The notes: generated from the letters alone by a model not told the origin. A stretch of 64,000 nt of DNA from JANTGF01 sp963750735 (GCA_963750735.1 CAVVRY010000013.1:8862-72861), one strand, 5' to 3'. Shown: positions 16,945 through 25,741, numbered from the stretch's first letter. Made by a program: numbers and translations.

Positions 16945-17457
16945 CTATTTAACAGTATATCCTTTTCCTTCAAGACAAGCAGAAAAGGCCTTTTTAAATC
17001 CCTCAACAAGGTTTTGATTTTGTTGTGCTGCATCTGCATTGGCAGCTCCCTGTTCCATTGATTGGGCCATTCGGCCTCTTCTGCGCCCCATAATTGCTCC
17101 ACTTACTGCTCCTATTGCTGCTCCTTTTCCTGCATCGCCACAGATTGCTCCTATTGCTGCCCCTGCAGCGGCACCTCCGGCTGATCCACGAATAGCTGAA
17201 CCATCCGGTCCTCTTTCAACCTGCTGCGCCTGCACGGTTGTTGGATTTATTGGATCATACCCCGATTGTTGCACAGCCCATGTATAACAATCTGATTCAT
17301 CTTTGTCCTGTTGTTCTGCTGTTTGGCTTTTAGCAGGAAATACATATACACCGACTTTTTTAGCCACAGCGGCTCCAGTAGACTGAGCATAAGACTCTAT
17401 TCCATAAATGGACATAATTAATATTGAGAATGCCATTAGAATTTTTCGTGTGTTCAT
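16945..17457 (-). CDS. Glycine-zipper family exported protein
   Basis: Protein of 170 residues with a signal peptide (cleavage after ESYAQ). A central glycine-zipper segment (about 89-117, GSAGGAAAGAAIGAICGDAG and the following GKGAAIGAVSGAIMG) can insert in or pack against membranes. Three Cys lie outside or inside that segment (ESDCYTWA, AICGD, FSACLEGKGYTVK), and the first and last could form a disulphide. This is the YMGG/glycine-zipper architecture common in envelope-stress proteins. It sits in the operon with an Omp85-like barrel and a DUF4136 protein. Confidence 0.8.
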   Translation of the reverse strand: MNTRKILMAFSILIMSIYGIESYAQSTGAAVAKKVGVYVFPAKSQTAEQQDKDESDCYTWAVQQSGYDPINPTTVQAQQVERGPDGSAIRGSAGGAAAGAAIGAICGDAGKGAAIGAVSGAIMGRRRGRMAQSMEQGAANADAAQQNQNLVEGFKKAFSACLEGKGYTVK

Positions 17458-17498
17458 TTTATTTAGTTTTAAAGATTACTTATTATGAAATTTGCCAT

Positions 17499-17705
17499 TT
17501 AATCAAAGCGATAAAGTTTTGGGTCCACCAGTTGAATCGCATTTTCCCAGATTTTAAACCCTTTTTCATCTATTACAATGACCCTGCTATTTTCTTCGTC
17601 AACAGATGCTACTGTTGCACTATTCCAATTGGTTTCATTGTTATCATAAACAATTAGCCTGGTACCTGGTTTTACCTCAATTTTCCTTAACAAGTCAATG
17701 ATCAT
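17499..17705 (-). CDS. Small hypothetical protein (68 residues)
   Basis: Short acidic protein without signal peptide. The pattern TRLIVYDNNETNWNSATVAS followed by VDEENSRVIVIDEKGFKIWE suggests a small beta-barrel (SH3/Tudor-like), but no family can be assigned. It lies between the Omp85-like gene (73 bp) and the glycine-zipper gene (41 bp) on the same strand, so it is probably co-transcribed. Confidence 0.55.
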   Translation of the reverse strand: MIIDLLRKIEVKPGTRLIVYDNNETNWNSATVASVDEENSRVIVIDEKGFKIWENAIQLVDPKLYRFD

Positions 17706-17778
17706 ACCTGCGAATTTTAGAAATAAATTTTTCTTACTATGAGTAAATTTCCTATTTAGTTACCGGAATACAGTAAAT

Positions 17779-18951
17779 TTACAATCCAGTTCCAATTACA
17801 ATATACCAGCCAAAATCATCGTTCGCCCAGGCTACATCAATTCCTACACGAACTCCAAAAACTTTCTTAAGCTCCCATCTGAATCCAGTTCCATAATTGA
17901 ATACCCATTGACCCTCAGCAAATTCTGAAAAGGAATTAAATGCCTTACCAGCTCCTGTATAAGCAACCAGAGCAAGATTTTTATAAAAATATCCTCTCAA
18001 TTGAACTTCTGCCAACATGGCTTCATTACCCTGGTAGCGCATGGCAGGAGCACCTCTCAAAGCAACAAAGGGTTTCATATAGAAAGGAACATCGCCTGCA
18101 GAAAATTGTGCATCCACATGATAAATTGAAAACAACCATTTGGTAAATGGAACATATCCATAAAAATACACATCTGATAACATGAAATTCTGTGAGGCAC
18201 CGAGCCAGGTGGCATTGTAGCTTAATGTAAAACCAGTTTTAAATCCCTTTTTTGGAGAAATAGTATTGTCTCTGTTGTCATAGTCTGCTATAACCCCCAG
18301 TGCACTCAAATTGCTATGCACATCTATAGTATTTATTAATGAATCTAAATAAGGATGGTCTTGATCCTCAAGATTCAGGCTACTGTTTATACTTAAAAAT
18401 CCATATTGGGGTCCAATAAAGAAATTAGATTTTTTCACCCTGAAGCTTGCACTATGAAAGGTTCCCCATCCTTTCAGATTTACTCCAAATGGATTGTTTG
18501 ACAGGTCAATATTTCCCAGCTGGTAGAAATTCAGGTTTACGTTGGCATATAGAATGCCTCCAAAATATCGAATGTCATCATTTTTAAATGACTGGGAATG
18601 GACCAATGCTAACGCCCATGACTTGGCACTCGTACCTCCCCCGGCCACTCCAGTTATAGTTGGTGGAGTATTCTTATTTACTGTTTTTTTATTGCTATGG
18701 ATGTAACCAAGTGCAAGAATCCCACCATATCCAAGGTTTTTATCTGTAATAATGAAAGGTACAGGAATTATATGCCCGTTTGATTCTTTTTTTGTTGAAT
18801 CTTTAACAGTTTTCCTACTCTTAGAAAAAGCATGCGCCTTTTTTGTGGCATCAGTTACATTCACATTTTGCCCAACGGAATCTGTAAATCCGAACAGCAG
18901 AATTATAATAGTTAAAAAGAAGAAATGTGAACCGAATCTTTTTTGACACAT
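17779..18951 (-). CDS. BamA/TamA-type (Omp85 surface antigen) outer-membrane barrel protein
   Basis: Protein of 390 residues with a signal peptide and a C-terminal 16-strand-like barrel typical of the bacterial surface antigen (D15) domain. Features seen are the DNRDNTISPKKGF strand, the RGAPAMRYQGNEAMLAEVQL segment (the barrel-closing RG(A/Y)-x-R-Y-x-G signature region) and the final YGTGFRWELKKVFGVRVGID. There is no room for POTRA repeats: only about 60 residues precede the barrel, so it is not BamA itself. These short Omp85-like proteins have no settled function in Bacteroidota. It follows the DUF4136 gene by 28 bp, in one operon. Confidence 0.83.
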   Translation of the reverse strand: MCQKRFGSHFFFLTIIILLFGFTDSVGQNVNVTDATKKAHAFSKSRKTVKDSTKKESNGHIIPVPFIITDKNLGYGGILALGYIHSNKKTVNKNTPPTITGVAGGGTSAKSWALALVHSQSFKNDDIRYFGGILYANVNLNFYQLGNIDLSNNPFGVNLKGWGTFHSASFRVKKSNFFIGPQYGFLSINSSLNLEDQDHPYLDSLINTIDVHSNLSALGVIADYDNRDNTISPKKGFKTGFTLSYNATWLGASQNFMLSDVYFYGYVPFTKWLFSIYHVDAQFSAGDVPFYMKPFVALRGAPAMRYQGNEAMLAEVQLRGYFYKNLALVAYTGAGKAFNSFSEFAEGQWVFNYGTGFRWELKKVFGVRVGIDVAWANDDFGWYIVIGTGL

Positions 18952-18979
18952 ATGCTTTTTCTTAAGTAGCTTTCCTTAA

Positions 18980-19558
18980 TTATTTTGCTGGTGCTACCGG
19001 ATATTTTTTCATTAATGATTTTACTTTTTTAGGAATGGTTTTATCCCTTTTTGAGGCATTTTTTTGCACAACACTTTGAGAAACACCCTGCCATTGTAGT
19101 TTTTTCGTTGTAGCGTCGTAAGCATCCACCACAAGGGTTCCCTCCTGGTAATCATCTTCTGAGTATGTGGTGGTGGAAGAACCCATTCCAACAGCGCCTA
19201 CTCCCATGCCCCAGCCTAATCCAGCCCGCATACCTACACCGCCTGTATAATCAGTATAAGCAGTAGTGCTGGTTTTATTATCAATTACAAGGTATAGCGT
19301 AACAACCAAATCAGCATTGTCTTTTACTAAAGTTAAATTTCTGCTTTTAAACTCGGCTACAAAAGCGTCGAGTAGTCTTTTACTATCAAGATCATTTAGT
19401 AGTTTGCCACTGTCTTTCTGCCAACCTGCAAAACTGTAGGTTTTAAACTTGGTAAAATCTACTGACTTATCATAGTCAGCTGTTACCTGCGAGAACCCAT
19501 TCATACTTACCAGAATCAGGAAGATGAGAATCATTGATAATTTACTTGATGTTTTCAT
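18980..19558 (-). CDS. DUF4136 exported protein
   Basis: Protein of 192 residues with signal peptide (MKTSSKLSMILIFLILVSMN, cleavage near FSQ). It has the DUF4136 pattern: VTADYDKSVDFTKFKTYSFA near the start, DSKRLLDAFVAEFKSRNLTL in the middle, and EGTLVVDAYDATTKKLQWQG towards the end. A Gly/Met-rich loop with serine/threonine (about 110-132) interrupts the domain, as is usual. DUF4136 proteins are periplasmic or lipid-anchored and of unknown role; this one lacks a lipobox Cys. It lies between the porin gene and the Omp85-like gene. Confidence 0.85.
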   Translation of the reverse strand: MKTSSKLSMILIFLILVSMNGFSQVTADYDKSVDFTKFKTYSFAGWQKDSGKLLNDLDSKRLLDAFVAEFKSRNLTLVKDNADLVVTLYLVIDNKTSTTAYTDYTGGVGMRAGLGWGMGVGAVGMGSSTTTYSEDDYQEGTLVVDAYDATTKKLQWQGVSQSVVQKNASKRDKTIPKKVKSLMKKYPVAPAK

Positions 19559-19600
19559 AATGTAAAATTAAATTGGTTAATAAATATATAAGATAACTGT

Positions 19601-20887
19601 TTAAAAATCATAGTACAGCAATATGGATACACGACTAGAACCTCCTTTGTCACCTCCTTTGTCAAAACGTTGCCCGTATGCAATTTCAGCCCCCAAGCGC
19701 GCACCTTCAACTGGTTGCCAGAACGCATTTGCCAGCAGGGAATAGCTCCAATTATAAGCATCATCGGGTTGGTAATCTCTGTTTTGAATTGAAGCAATTC
19801 CGGCAGAAATTGAGGAGTCGATATTATGTGGCCATTTTCGACTATAGGATACATATCCCGAAGTTGAAACGGCAGCTTTAAATTTTTGGGTGTCGGGATT
19901 AAAGCTCGCGTCCTGAAAATTTCCGCTAAAAACATTTAGAAAGTGAGAAATTGCCCGGCCAGTAGTAAAAGAAAAAAGAAAATTCTCCTTTTCACTGATT
20001 TCAAGCTTTCCTGAAAGCGATCCACCTATGCCAAAAGAATAATTAATATTTCCTTCAGTATTTTTACCCGACATGGTGGTAACCACACCAGAAAATTGAA
20101 GTGATAATGAACCAGTCTTGTAAGTAAACCGACCAGTAAAGTCAGGTATCACCTGAAGGAGATTTCCCTCAATTGAGTCTGGAATCTCAAGATCGGGGGT
20201 GGAATATTCTATAGCAGCTGAAAACCCCAAAATTTTTTTAATCGAGGCGTAATACCTTATTTGAGGAGTACGTTGGGTTGCTGAACCAGGGACACCATTA
20301 CTGCTTACGGTAGCTGGAACAAAGCTAACATTGCTAAATAGAGACCAGGTTTGACCAATCAGTAACCTCTTCGTTTGCCCATAAGCATGCCTGATTCTTA
20401 ATGTATGTGACGATCCATTAAAATCAGTTTCTAGGCGAATAAACATATCACCAATCTTCTTTGTACGTCGTGTAACCTCAAAACCAATTCTAGATTGAGA
20501 AAGGTTGGCATAGAAATTAGGTGCAGATCCTGTAACATCTGTAGGAATATCATAGGGATTAAAACTGGTTTTATTTTCCATTTCCTGGTCGCTGTAATTT
20601 AACAATGCACGAACCGATCCTAAAATCCTCATCTGCATCAGCTTATCAGGTGAAAGTATGAATAATCCCCTGTCACTGCCTATATCAAGGGGGCTCACTT
20701 CTTTGTGAATTTCTACAGAATCACCAGTTAGTTGGGAATTAAGTATTTTGCTTGAGCCTATTTTTACTTTCGCAGTATCCTTTTTCTCTATTTCCTGAGC
20801 AAATGCATGAATGGTATTTCCATTAAAAATTAAGATGGTTAAAAGGCTAATTAAATAAATTATAAGTTTTATTCGTGTTGGATACAT
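19601..20887 (-). CDS. DcaP-like trimeric outer-membrane porin
   Basis: Start chosen at the ATG complementing 20885-20887 (MYPTRIKLIIYLISLL), giving a signal peptide ending near AFAQ; the frame extends 15 codons further upstream. The mature protein of about 400 residues resembles DcaP porins: QMRILGSVRALLNYSD strand, SQSRIGFEVTR, METDFNG-type segment (RLETDFNGSSHTLRIRHAYG), the conserved LLIGQTWSLFSNVSFVP, and a final SRVSILLYYDF strand. Such porins pass small organic anions. It heads the minus-strand envelope operon (to 16161). A TTTG-like -7 element lies at 20930-20937 and a tandem AAGTGG operator at 20968-20989. Confidence 0.82.
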   Translation of the reverse strand: MYPTRIKLIIYLISLLTILIFNGNTIHAFAQEIEKKDTAKVKIGSSKILNSQLTGDSVEIHKEVSPLDIGSDRGLFILSPDKLMQMRILGSVRALLNYSDQEMENKTSFNPYDIPTDVTGSAPNFYANLSQSRIGFEVTRRTKKIGDMFIRLETDFNGSSHTLRIRHAYGQTKRLLIGQTWSLFSNVSFVPATVSSNGVPGSATQRTPQIRYYASIKKILGFSAAIEYSTPDLEIPDSIEGNLLQVIPDFTGRFTYKTGSLSLQFSGVVTTMSGKNTEGNINYSFGIGGSLSGKLEISEKENFLFSFTTGRAISHFLNVFSGNFQDASFNPDTQKFKAAVSTSGYVSYSRKWPHNIDSSISAGIASIQNRDYQPDDAYNWSYSLLANAFWQPVEGARLGAEIAYGQRFDKGGDKGGSSRVSILLYYDF

Positions 20888-21298
20888 GTTTACCTTAACG
20901 CCACTTAATACTGCACAATAACTACTATACAAATATCCTGCTTTATAAAAGATTTTTAATTACCCTAAAGTGGAATAAAAGTGGAATATTTGGCAACAAA
21001 AGCAGCTTTAGAAACTAAAAGATATTGTGAGATGGGTATTCAAAAATCAATTAATATAAAGTTGACGGAAACGAAATTTTTATGGATCGAAATTTTATAG
21101 AATTTTGGATACGATAAAAATTAGATGAGCAAGCGCATCTGCAGAGTTTTTTAAGTAAAAGAAGTCCAAAAAAACAGACAATTTCGAGAGTTTTATTTAT
21201 TATAGAGGAAAAATTAAACAAATATTGACTTGTCTAAAAATAAGTGAATTTACCGTAATGAAATTGTGGGATTAACTTTCCTGCAGGACAATAAAAGT
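20888..21298. other. Intergenic region upstream of the porin operon
   Basis: About 410 bp between the porin gene and the end of the AI-2E permease gene. It holds the porin promoter and the operator at 20968-20989. The remaining 300 bp (20990-21298) are AT-rich with no coding potential, RNA structure or clear terminator that I can support. Confidence 0.5.
20968..20989 (-). promoter_or_regulatory. Tandem AAGTGG-N5-AAGTGG element, site 2 (porin operon)
   Basis: Reads AAGTGGAATAAAAGTGGAAT on the plus strand: two identical half-sites with an 11-bp period. It is centred about 45 bp upstream of the presumed -7 element (20930-20937) of the porin operon. A 20-base core is shared exactly with the element before the AI-2E permease gene. 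Position and tandem layout suit an activator binding the same DNA face twice. Confidence 0.6.
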
Positions 21299-22369
21299 TT
21301 AACTTTCACTAAGGCTCGGATCTTTTAATATTTTGTTAGCATCTTCTTCTGTGCCCAGAATAACAGCAAGCCATTTGGTTTTCGGATTCTGCTCAAGCAT
21401 AATTTTTATTGACATGGTCAGGGGAACAGAAAGAAACATACCCACAGTACCCAGCACGAAACCCCAAAAAATCAAGCCAAAAAATACTATAAAAGTGGAT
21501 AATCCAAGTCCTTTTCCCATAAGTTTTGGTTCCACTATACTGCCAATGACCATATTCACAACAAGAAAAATTACACCTGTCCAGACAACACCTCCAAAAC
21601 CCAACTGCACAAGGGCAAATAAAACTGCAGGAACCGCCGCAATTATGGAACCAATAGTTGGTATATAATTCAGAAGAAAAGCAATCAATGCCCAAATAAT
21701 TGCATGCTCTACTCCAACAATTGACAGGCCTATCCAGATCAAAGCACCAGTTGCAAGGCTCGTAACTGTTTTAATGGATAAATAATGCTTGATATTTTCA
21801 CCAATCGTTTCCATAAACGAAAAAGTAAGCTTCGAACTTTTTGCAATAGCTTTGGCTTTTAATCCAATGCTGTCAATTTCTAATAAAAGGAATAGTGCCA
21901 GGAAAAAAATAGTCATGGCATTGCCCATAACATTACCAAGTTGTCCTAAAAGATTAGAGGTAAAACTCATAACCTTTGATGGGTTAATACTTTTTGATAA
22001 TTCTTCAGTGGATATATTTAATCCTTTCTTGTCAAGAAATTTAAAAACAGAATCCCCTATATCTTTGAGGTTATCTTCATATTGTGCAGACTCCTCTGAG
22101 AAAGAAGACAATGAGGAACCGATTATTTCTCCAAATCCCCAAAAAATGGCCACTATTCCTATAAAGACTATGGAAATTGCCAATCCATTTGGAACTTTCT
22201 TCTTTCTTAGCCAGATGATTGGACTTGTACAAATTATACTTATAAATAGTGCCAACAGAAAAGGGATTACTACAGAGCTTGAGGCCATTACTCCTGCGAT
22301 TACAATTATAAAAATAGCGATAGATAACCCTGGAACCGTAATATTTGCAATTTCCTTCTTGTCCATCAT
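21299..22369 (-). CDS. AI-2E family transporter (PerM/YdiK type permease)
   Basis: Inner-membrane protein of 356 residues with about eight membrane spans, a soluble loop at about 85-135 and the family C-terminal signature IVEPKLMGKGLGLSTFIVFF (about 280-300), followed by GMFLSVPLTMSIKIML. The LNYIPTIGSIIAAVPAVLFA motif (about 230-250) is also diagnostic. Members include AI-2 exporters and Na+/H+ antiporters, so the substrate cannot be stated. A TTTG-like -7 element (22405-22413) and a tandem AAGTGG operator (22443-22459), shared with the porin operon, precede it, suggesting co-regulation with envelope genes. Confidence 0.9.
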   Translation of the reverse strand: MMDKKEIANITVPGLSIAIFIIVIAGVMASSSVVIPFLLALFISIICTSPIIWLRKKKVPNGLAISIVFIGIVAIFWGFGEIIGSSLSSFSEESAQYEDNLKDIGDSVFKFLDKKGLNISTEELSKSINPSKVMSFTSNLLGQLGNVMGNAMTIFFLALFLLLEIDSIGLKAKAIAKSSKLTFSFMETIGENIKHYLSIKTVTSLATGALIWIGLSIVGVEHAIIWALIAFLLNYIPTIGSIIAAVPAVLFALVQLGFGGVVWTGVIFLVVNMVIGSIVEPKLMGKGLGLSTFIVFFGLIFWGFVLGTVGMFLSVPLTMSIKIMLEQNPKTKWLAVILGTEEDANKILKDPSLSES

Positions 22370-22436
22370 AAATTAAATATTTTGTGAATGAAAAATCGTT
22401 GTTACAAATTTGAATTTTAAAAATGGATTATAAAAC

Positions 22437-22462
22437 CCACTTAAGTGGAATAAAAGTGGAAT
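22437..22462 (-). promoter_or_regulatory. Tandem AAGTGG-N5-AAGTGG element with palindrome, site 3 (AI-2E gene)
   Basis: Half-sites at 22443 and 22454 (11-bp period) share a 20-base core exactly with the element at 20968. The first half-site is also the right arm of a perfect 12-bp palindrome CCACTTAAGTGG (22437-22448). Centred about 42 bp upstream of the -7-like element at 22405-22413 of the AI-2E permease gene. Confidence 0.6.
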
Positions 22463-22504
22463 ATATCAGCTATATCTGAACAGTTTGGATGTATTTCAAA
22501 AATT

Positions 22505-23407
22505 CTATGCCCAGCTATTGATTATTTTCAAGTCTTTCTTCACACATTCAAGGGGTGCTATTCCCTGGTATGATTCCTGTTCAATTATAAATAACCATGT
22601 CCCCCCTTTTTCTCTGCTTAAATTCATAACTTTTTCCGGATCAATAAGCCCTTCACCAAGGATCGTACTTTCAAAGCCCTCACCACCACTTTCTTTTTTG
22701 ATCATATCTTTCACATGAATATTTTCAAAGCGGCCCGGATAGCGATTGATAATATCAATGGCTTTTGCACCAGCGATGTACATATTGCCAATATCAAGCT
22801 GCATGCCAACTTTATCCGCATCTGTGTTGGTCATTATAAGATCGAACATTGTTTTGTTGTTTAGTTCGAGGCTGAATTCAAAATCATGGTTGTGATACCC
22901 AAACTTCATTCCTGACTTCTGACAGAGCTCACCACATTTGTTAAATACCTCCATGAATTCCATAAAAGGTTCATAGGTCCTAAGATTATTATCAAGTGAT
23001 GGAGAAACTACAAATTTCTGACCGCAGGTAGCCGCATCATCGATGGTATATTTCCAAGCATCCGTAAAGTCATTTTTCTTCTTATCCCAATGATTTGCAC
23101 TTAACACTGTATGTCCACTTGGCATCTTCAGGCCCAGATCATCGAGTATTTTTTTAAATTCAGCTGCTGAATAACCATAGAATTTCCGGTTTACATAATT
23201 TGCATGCTCCACATGTTTGTATCCCATGGCTGCAATTTGTTTTAATGTACCCAGGGGATCTTCTCCCATTTCTGTTCGAACACTATAAAGTTGAATACCT
23301 ATTACATCTTTTTTCTTTGCTGCTGCAAAAAGTGAATGCGAGAAAATAGATGTGCCTGCAATTGTAATTGCACCGGTTTTGATGAAGTTACGCCGTGAAG
23401 TTTTCAT
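22505..23407 (-). CDS. Sugar phosphate isomerase/epimerase-like TIM-barrel protein with Tat signal
   Basis: Protein of 300 residues with a twin-arginine signal (SRRNFIKTGAITIAG, residues 4-18), so it is exported folded to the periplasm. The xylose-isomerase-like TIM barrel shows IGIQLYSVRTEM (strand 1), YGYSAAEFKKILDDLGL, metal-ligand-type segments FGYHNHDFEF (about 171-180) and QLDIGNMYIAG (about 203-213), and FENIHVKDMIKK. These barrels isomerise or epimerise sugars, or are domains of sugar dehydrogenase systems. It is followed upstream by a zinc dehydrogenase and an aldo/keto reductase on the same strand, suggesting a carbohydrate oxidation route. Confidence 0.88.
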   Translation of the reverse strand: MKTSRRNFIKTGAITIAGTSIFSHSLFAAAKKKDVIGIQLYSVRTEMGEDPLGTLKQIAAMGYKHVEHANYVNRKFYGYSAAEFKKILDDLGLKMPSGHTVLSANHWDKKKNDFTDAWKYTIDDAATCGQKFVVSPSLDNNLRTYEPFMEFMEVFNKCGELCQKSGMKFGYHNHDFEFSLELNNKTMFDLIMTNTDADKVGMQLDIGNMYIAGAKAIDIINRYPGRFENIHVKDMIKKESGGEGFESTILGEGLIDPEKVMNLSREKGGTWLFIIEQESYQGIAPLECVKKDLKIINSWA

Positions 23408-23496
23408 GTTTACTTTATTTGTAGTTAGTTGAATTTTGAAGAAAAGTAAATGTACAAATATTTTTTTATTGATTGTTTGCTCTTAAATGAGAACCC

Positions 23497-24519
23497 TTAA
23501 TTAGATGGATTAAAAAGGATTTTAATTACAGGTGCCGGATTATCAGCCCAATTTTTAACAACTTCGGTCACATTATGGCTATCAACAATCCTTGTAATAA
23601 TTTTATTCACTTGAAGCTCACCTTTTTTCAAAAATCTTATTACATTTCTAAAATCCTCAGGTGTGGCATTTCGGGAGCCCATGATATCCAATTCCTTTTG
23701 CACCCAGAGTTTTGTAGGCATGAGAGTGTCTTCTTTTGTATAGCCAATGCATACTACTCTGCCTGAAAAAGCCACCGTATCTATCGCCAACTTATATGTG
23801 ATAGAATTACCAACTGCCTCTATAATAACATCCGGGCCATTATGGAAGCCAAATTTATTCAGAGCTTCAGAAAGATCTTCCAATTTACTATTTATTGTGT
23901 GTTGTGCCCCCAGGCTCTTTGCCAGTTCCAGCTTATTCTCATCCACGTCAACTGCTATAACTATTGATTTGCGAACCAAGGCACCAATAATGGCACCCAT
24001 TCCTATCATACCACATCCAAGAACCATTACCAATTCATTTTTTGATACTCTACCCCTGTCCACAGCGTGAAAACCAACTGTCAATGGTTCAACCAAAGCC
24101 AGTTCTTCATACGTTAAATCATTATCAATCAGTACCTTTTGCCAGGGTGTAACTAAAAAGTCACTCATTGCACCATCCCTTTGTACACCGAGGGTTTCAT
24201 TGTACCTACATGCATTAAACCGACCATTTTTACAGGAAGCACATGAACCACAATTTGTATATGGAATTACAGTTGCTTTAAGTCCCGGCTTATATTCTTT
24301 TGGTACATCTCCACCTGTCTTTTCTATTGTTGCAGCTACTTCATGTCCTGGTATTCGCGGATACGAAACCATAGGATTTTTCCCCAGGTAGGTACTCAGG
24401 TCAGATCCACAAAATCCCACATATTCAATTTTAAGCAATACTTCTAAAGGACCTGGCTCTGGGACTGGCATGTCTATTATCTCAATTTTTCCGGGTTCTG
24501 ATATTTGCAGTGATTTCAT
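23497..24519 (-). CDS. Zinc-binding medium-chain alcohol/sugar dehydrogenase
   Basis: Start chosen at the ATG complementing 24517-24519 (MKSLQISEPGKIEI); a GTG nine bases upstream is possible. About 340 residues. Catalytic zinc region GFCGSD and GHEVAA (about 35-60), the four-Cys structural zinc loop CGSCASCKNGRFNAC (about 92-106), and an NAD-binding GCGMIGMGAI (about 164-173). This is the sorbitol/threonine/galactitol dehydrogenase branch, oxidising a secondary alcohol of a sugar or sugar acid. It lies 31 bp from the aldo/keto reductase and 89 bp from the TIM-barrel gene. Substrate unknown; a 2-keto-3-deoxy-sugar acid or polyol would fit. Confidence 0.9.
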   Translation of the reverse strand: MKSLQISEPGKIEIIDMPVPEPGPLEVLLKIEYVGFCGSDLSTYLGKNPMVSYPRIPGHEVAATIEKTGGDVPKEYKPGLKATVIPYTNCGSCASCKNGRFNACRYNETLGVQRDGAMSDFLVTPWQKVLIDNDLTYEELALVEPLTVGFHAVDRGRVSKNELVMVLGCGMIGMGAIIGALVRKSIVIAVDVDENKLELAKSLGAQHTINSKLEDLSEALNKFGFHNGPDVIIEAVGNSITYKLAIDTVAFSGRVVCIGYTKEDTLMPTKLWVQKELDIMGSRNATPEDFRNVIRFLKKGELQVNKIITRIVDSHNVTEVVKNWADNPAPVIKILFNPSN

Positions 24520-24550
24520 TCTTAGCACAAGGATTTTAAATAATAGCTGT

Positions 24551-25603
24551 TTATTTAAGCAAGGATGGAAATATATGGTTGATAATACCTTCAGATTTTA
24601 ATTTCAACCAGAATTCTGAAGGCAATTCTTTGTTTAGGATTTGTTTATTCCGCATAATGCGTTCAGGTTTGCTGGGATTCAGGGCCACAGCCTGTACCTC
24701 TTTGGGTGCCAGAGAATAATACAAACAAGCATCACCGGGTTCAACATCAAATTCCTGACAAGTCTTGAAAAAGTCTGCTCTCCAATCCAATCGATGTTGG
24801 TCTTCTTCTAAAGTTGGATCAATTAGTCTGTAATCAAAATACGCTCCTCCGGTGAGAAACCCGGCATTGAAAATAGCTGAATTGATGATGCCTACTCCAT
24901 CTTGATGAAGCCGGCCTATAAATTCCAACAATTCCTGTGGATGTCGGTATATTGTCAGACTATTTGCCAGCATAACCCAGTCAAAAGGAATTTCTTTGTA
25001 CAACTCCCGGATAATATGCCAATCTTTTGCACCAATCCCCACCGCTTTGACTTCTCCTATCGATTTCAGTTCAAACAATGAACTATAGGCATCGATTATA
25101 TCTTTTTTTCTTGTAATTCTATCTTCCTTAGAATTTGCTGCGGCCAGATATTCATCCGGGTCATGAACAGAAATAAGTTGGGATGTGTAGGTTGCACCTA
25201 AAAGTTCATTTCCCTGCTTCCAGCAATCCAGAATGCCCTCTTTATTAATTCTTTGGTTGGCATCATATTGCAAACTGGCCCATGCACCTGGTTCAAAAGT
25301 GGGCTCTTTGGTTTTAAGTGGAACACGATACCAGCCTAATTTATTGCTTATTACAATATTTTCAGTTGGAATATTTAATTCCGATAATCCTTTGCCAATT
25401 ACTTCCAGGGCCAATCCTGCTCCGTATTTTCCAGCAGTGTCAATTAGCACCATAGAATCACCTGCTTCGAACCATTTTTTAATAATTTCCAGCTTTAAGT
25501 CCCAGCCGATGTCCCTGTAAAGGTTACCAAGAAAGCTGGTTCCGTAAACAATGGGTGGTACTTGCAGTCCGGTGTTTCCAAAAGATGACAAATGCATTGA
25601 CAT
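24551..25603 (-). CDS. Aldo/keto reductase, aldose (L-fucose/galactose) dehydrogenase-like
   Basis: Protein of 350 residues. AKR catalytic tetrad: Asp and Tyr in LIDTAGKYGAG (about 54-63), Lys in VISNKLGWY (about 82-90) and His in ISVHDPD (about 150). Its length, long C-terminal extension and the GILDCWKQGNELLG and ALNPSKPERIMRN segments (cofactor binding near the C-terminus) resemble D-threo-aldose 1-dehydrogenases, which oxidise L-fucose and similar sugars to lactones, and pyridoxal 4-dehydrogenase. With the adjacent zinc dehydrogenase it could form part of oxidative L-fucose use, linking to the GH95 enzymes 16-25 kb away. That link is inference. Confidence 0.85.
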   Translation of the reverse strand: MSMHLSSFGNTGLQVPPIVYGTSFLGNLYRDIGWDLKLEIIKKWFEAGDSMVLIDTAGKYGAGLALEVIGKGLSELNIPTENIVISNKLGWYRVPLKTKEPTFEPGAWASLQYDANQRINKEGILDCWKQGNELLGATYTSQLISVHDPDEYLAAANSKEDRITRKKDIIDAYSSLFELKSIGEVKAVGIGAKDWHIIRELYKEIPFDWVMLANSLTIYRHPQELLEFIGRLHQDGVGIINSAIFNAGFLTGGAYFDYRLIDPTLEEDQHRLDWRADFFKTCQEFDVEPGDACLYYSLAPKEVQAVALNPSKPERIMRNKQILNKELPSEFWLKLKSEGIINHIFPSLLK

Positions 25604-25741
25604 ATTCGATTTATAGTCTTGAGGTCCTTGTAAAGATAAAAGAAACTATTGAGATTGGACTTTTGAAACTCCGGGTAAGTTTGAAATTCAGACCAGTTAT
25701 CCAATTAAAAATTCCTTACTTTTGAATCCAAATTTTGAAAC

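Noticed and set aside
16923..17102. 60-codon upstream extension of the gene at 16161
   Set aside because: Overlaps the glycine-zipper gene; the signal peptide starts at the ATG complementing 16920-16922.
21789..22376. 195-codon plus-strand frame antisense to the AI-2E permease gene
   Set aside because: The minus-strand frame is a clear permease family member; the plus-strand frame is a shadow of it.
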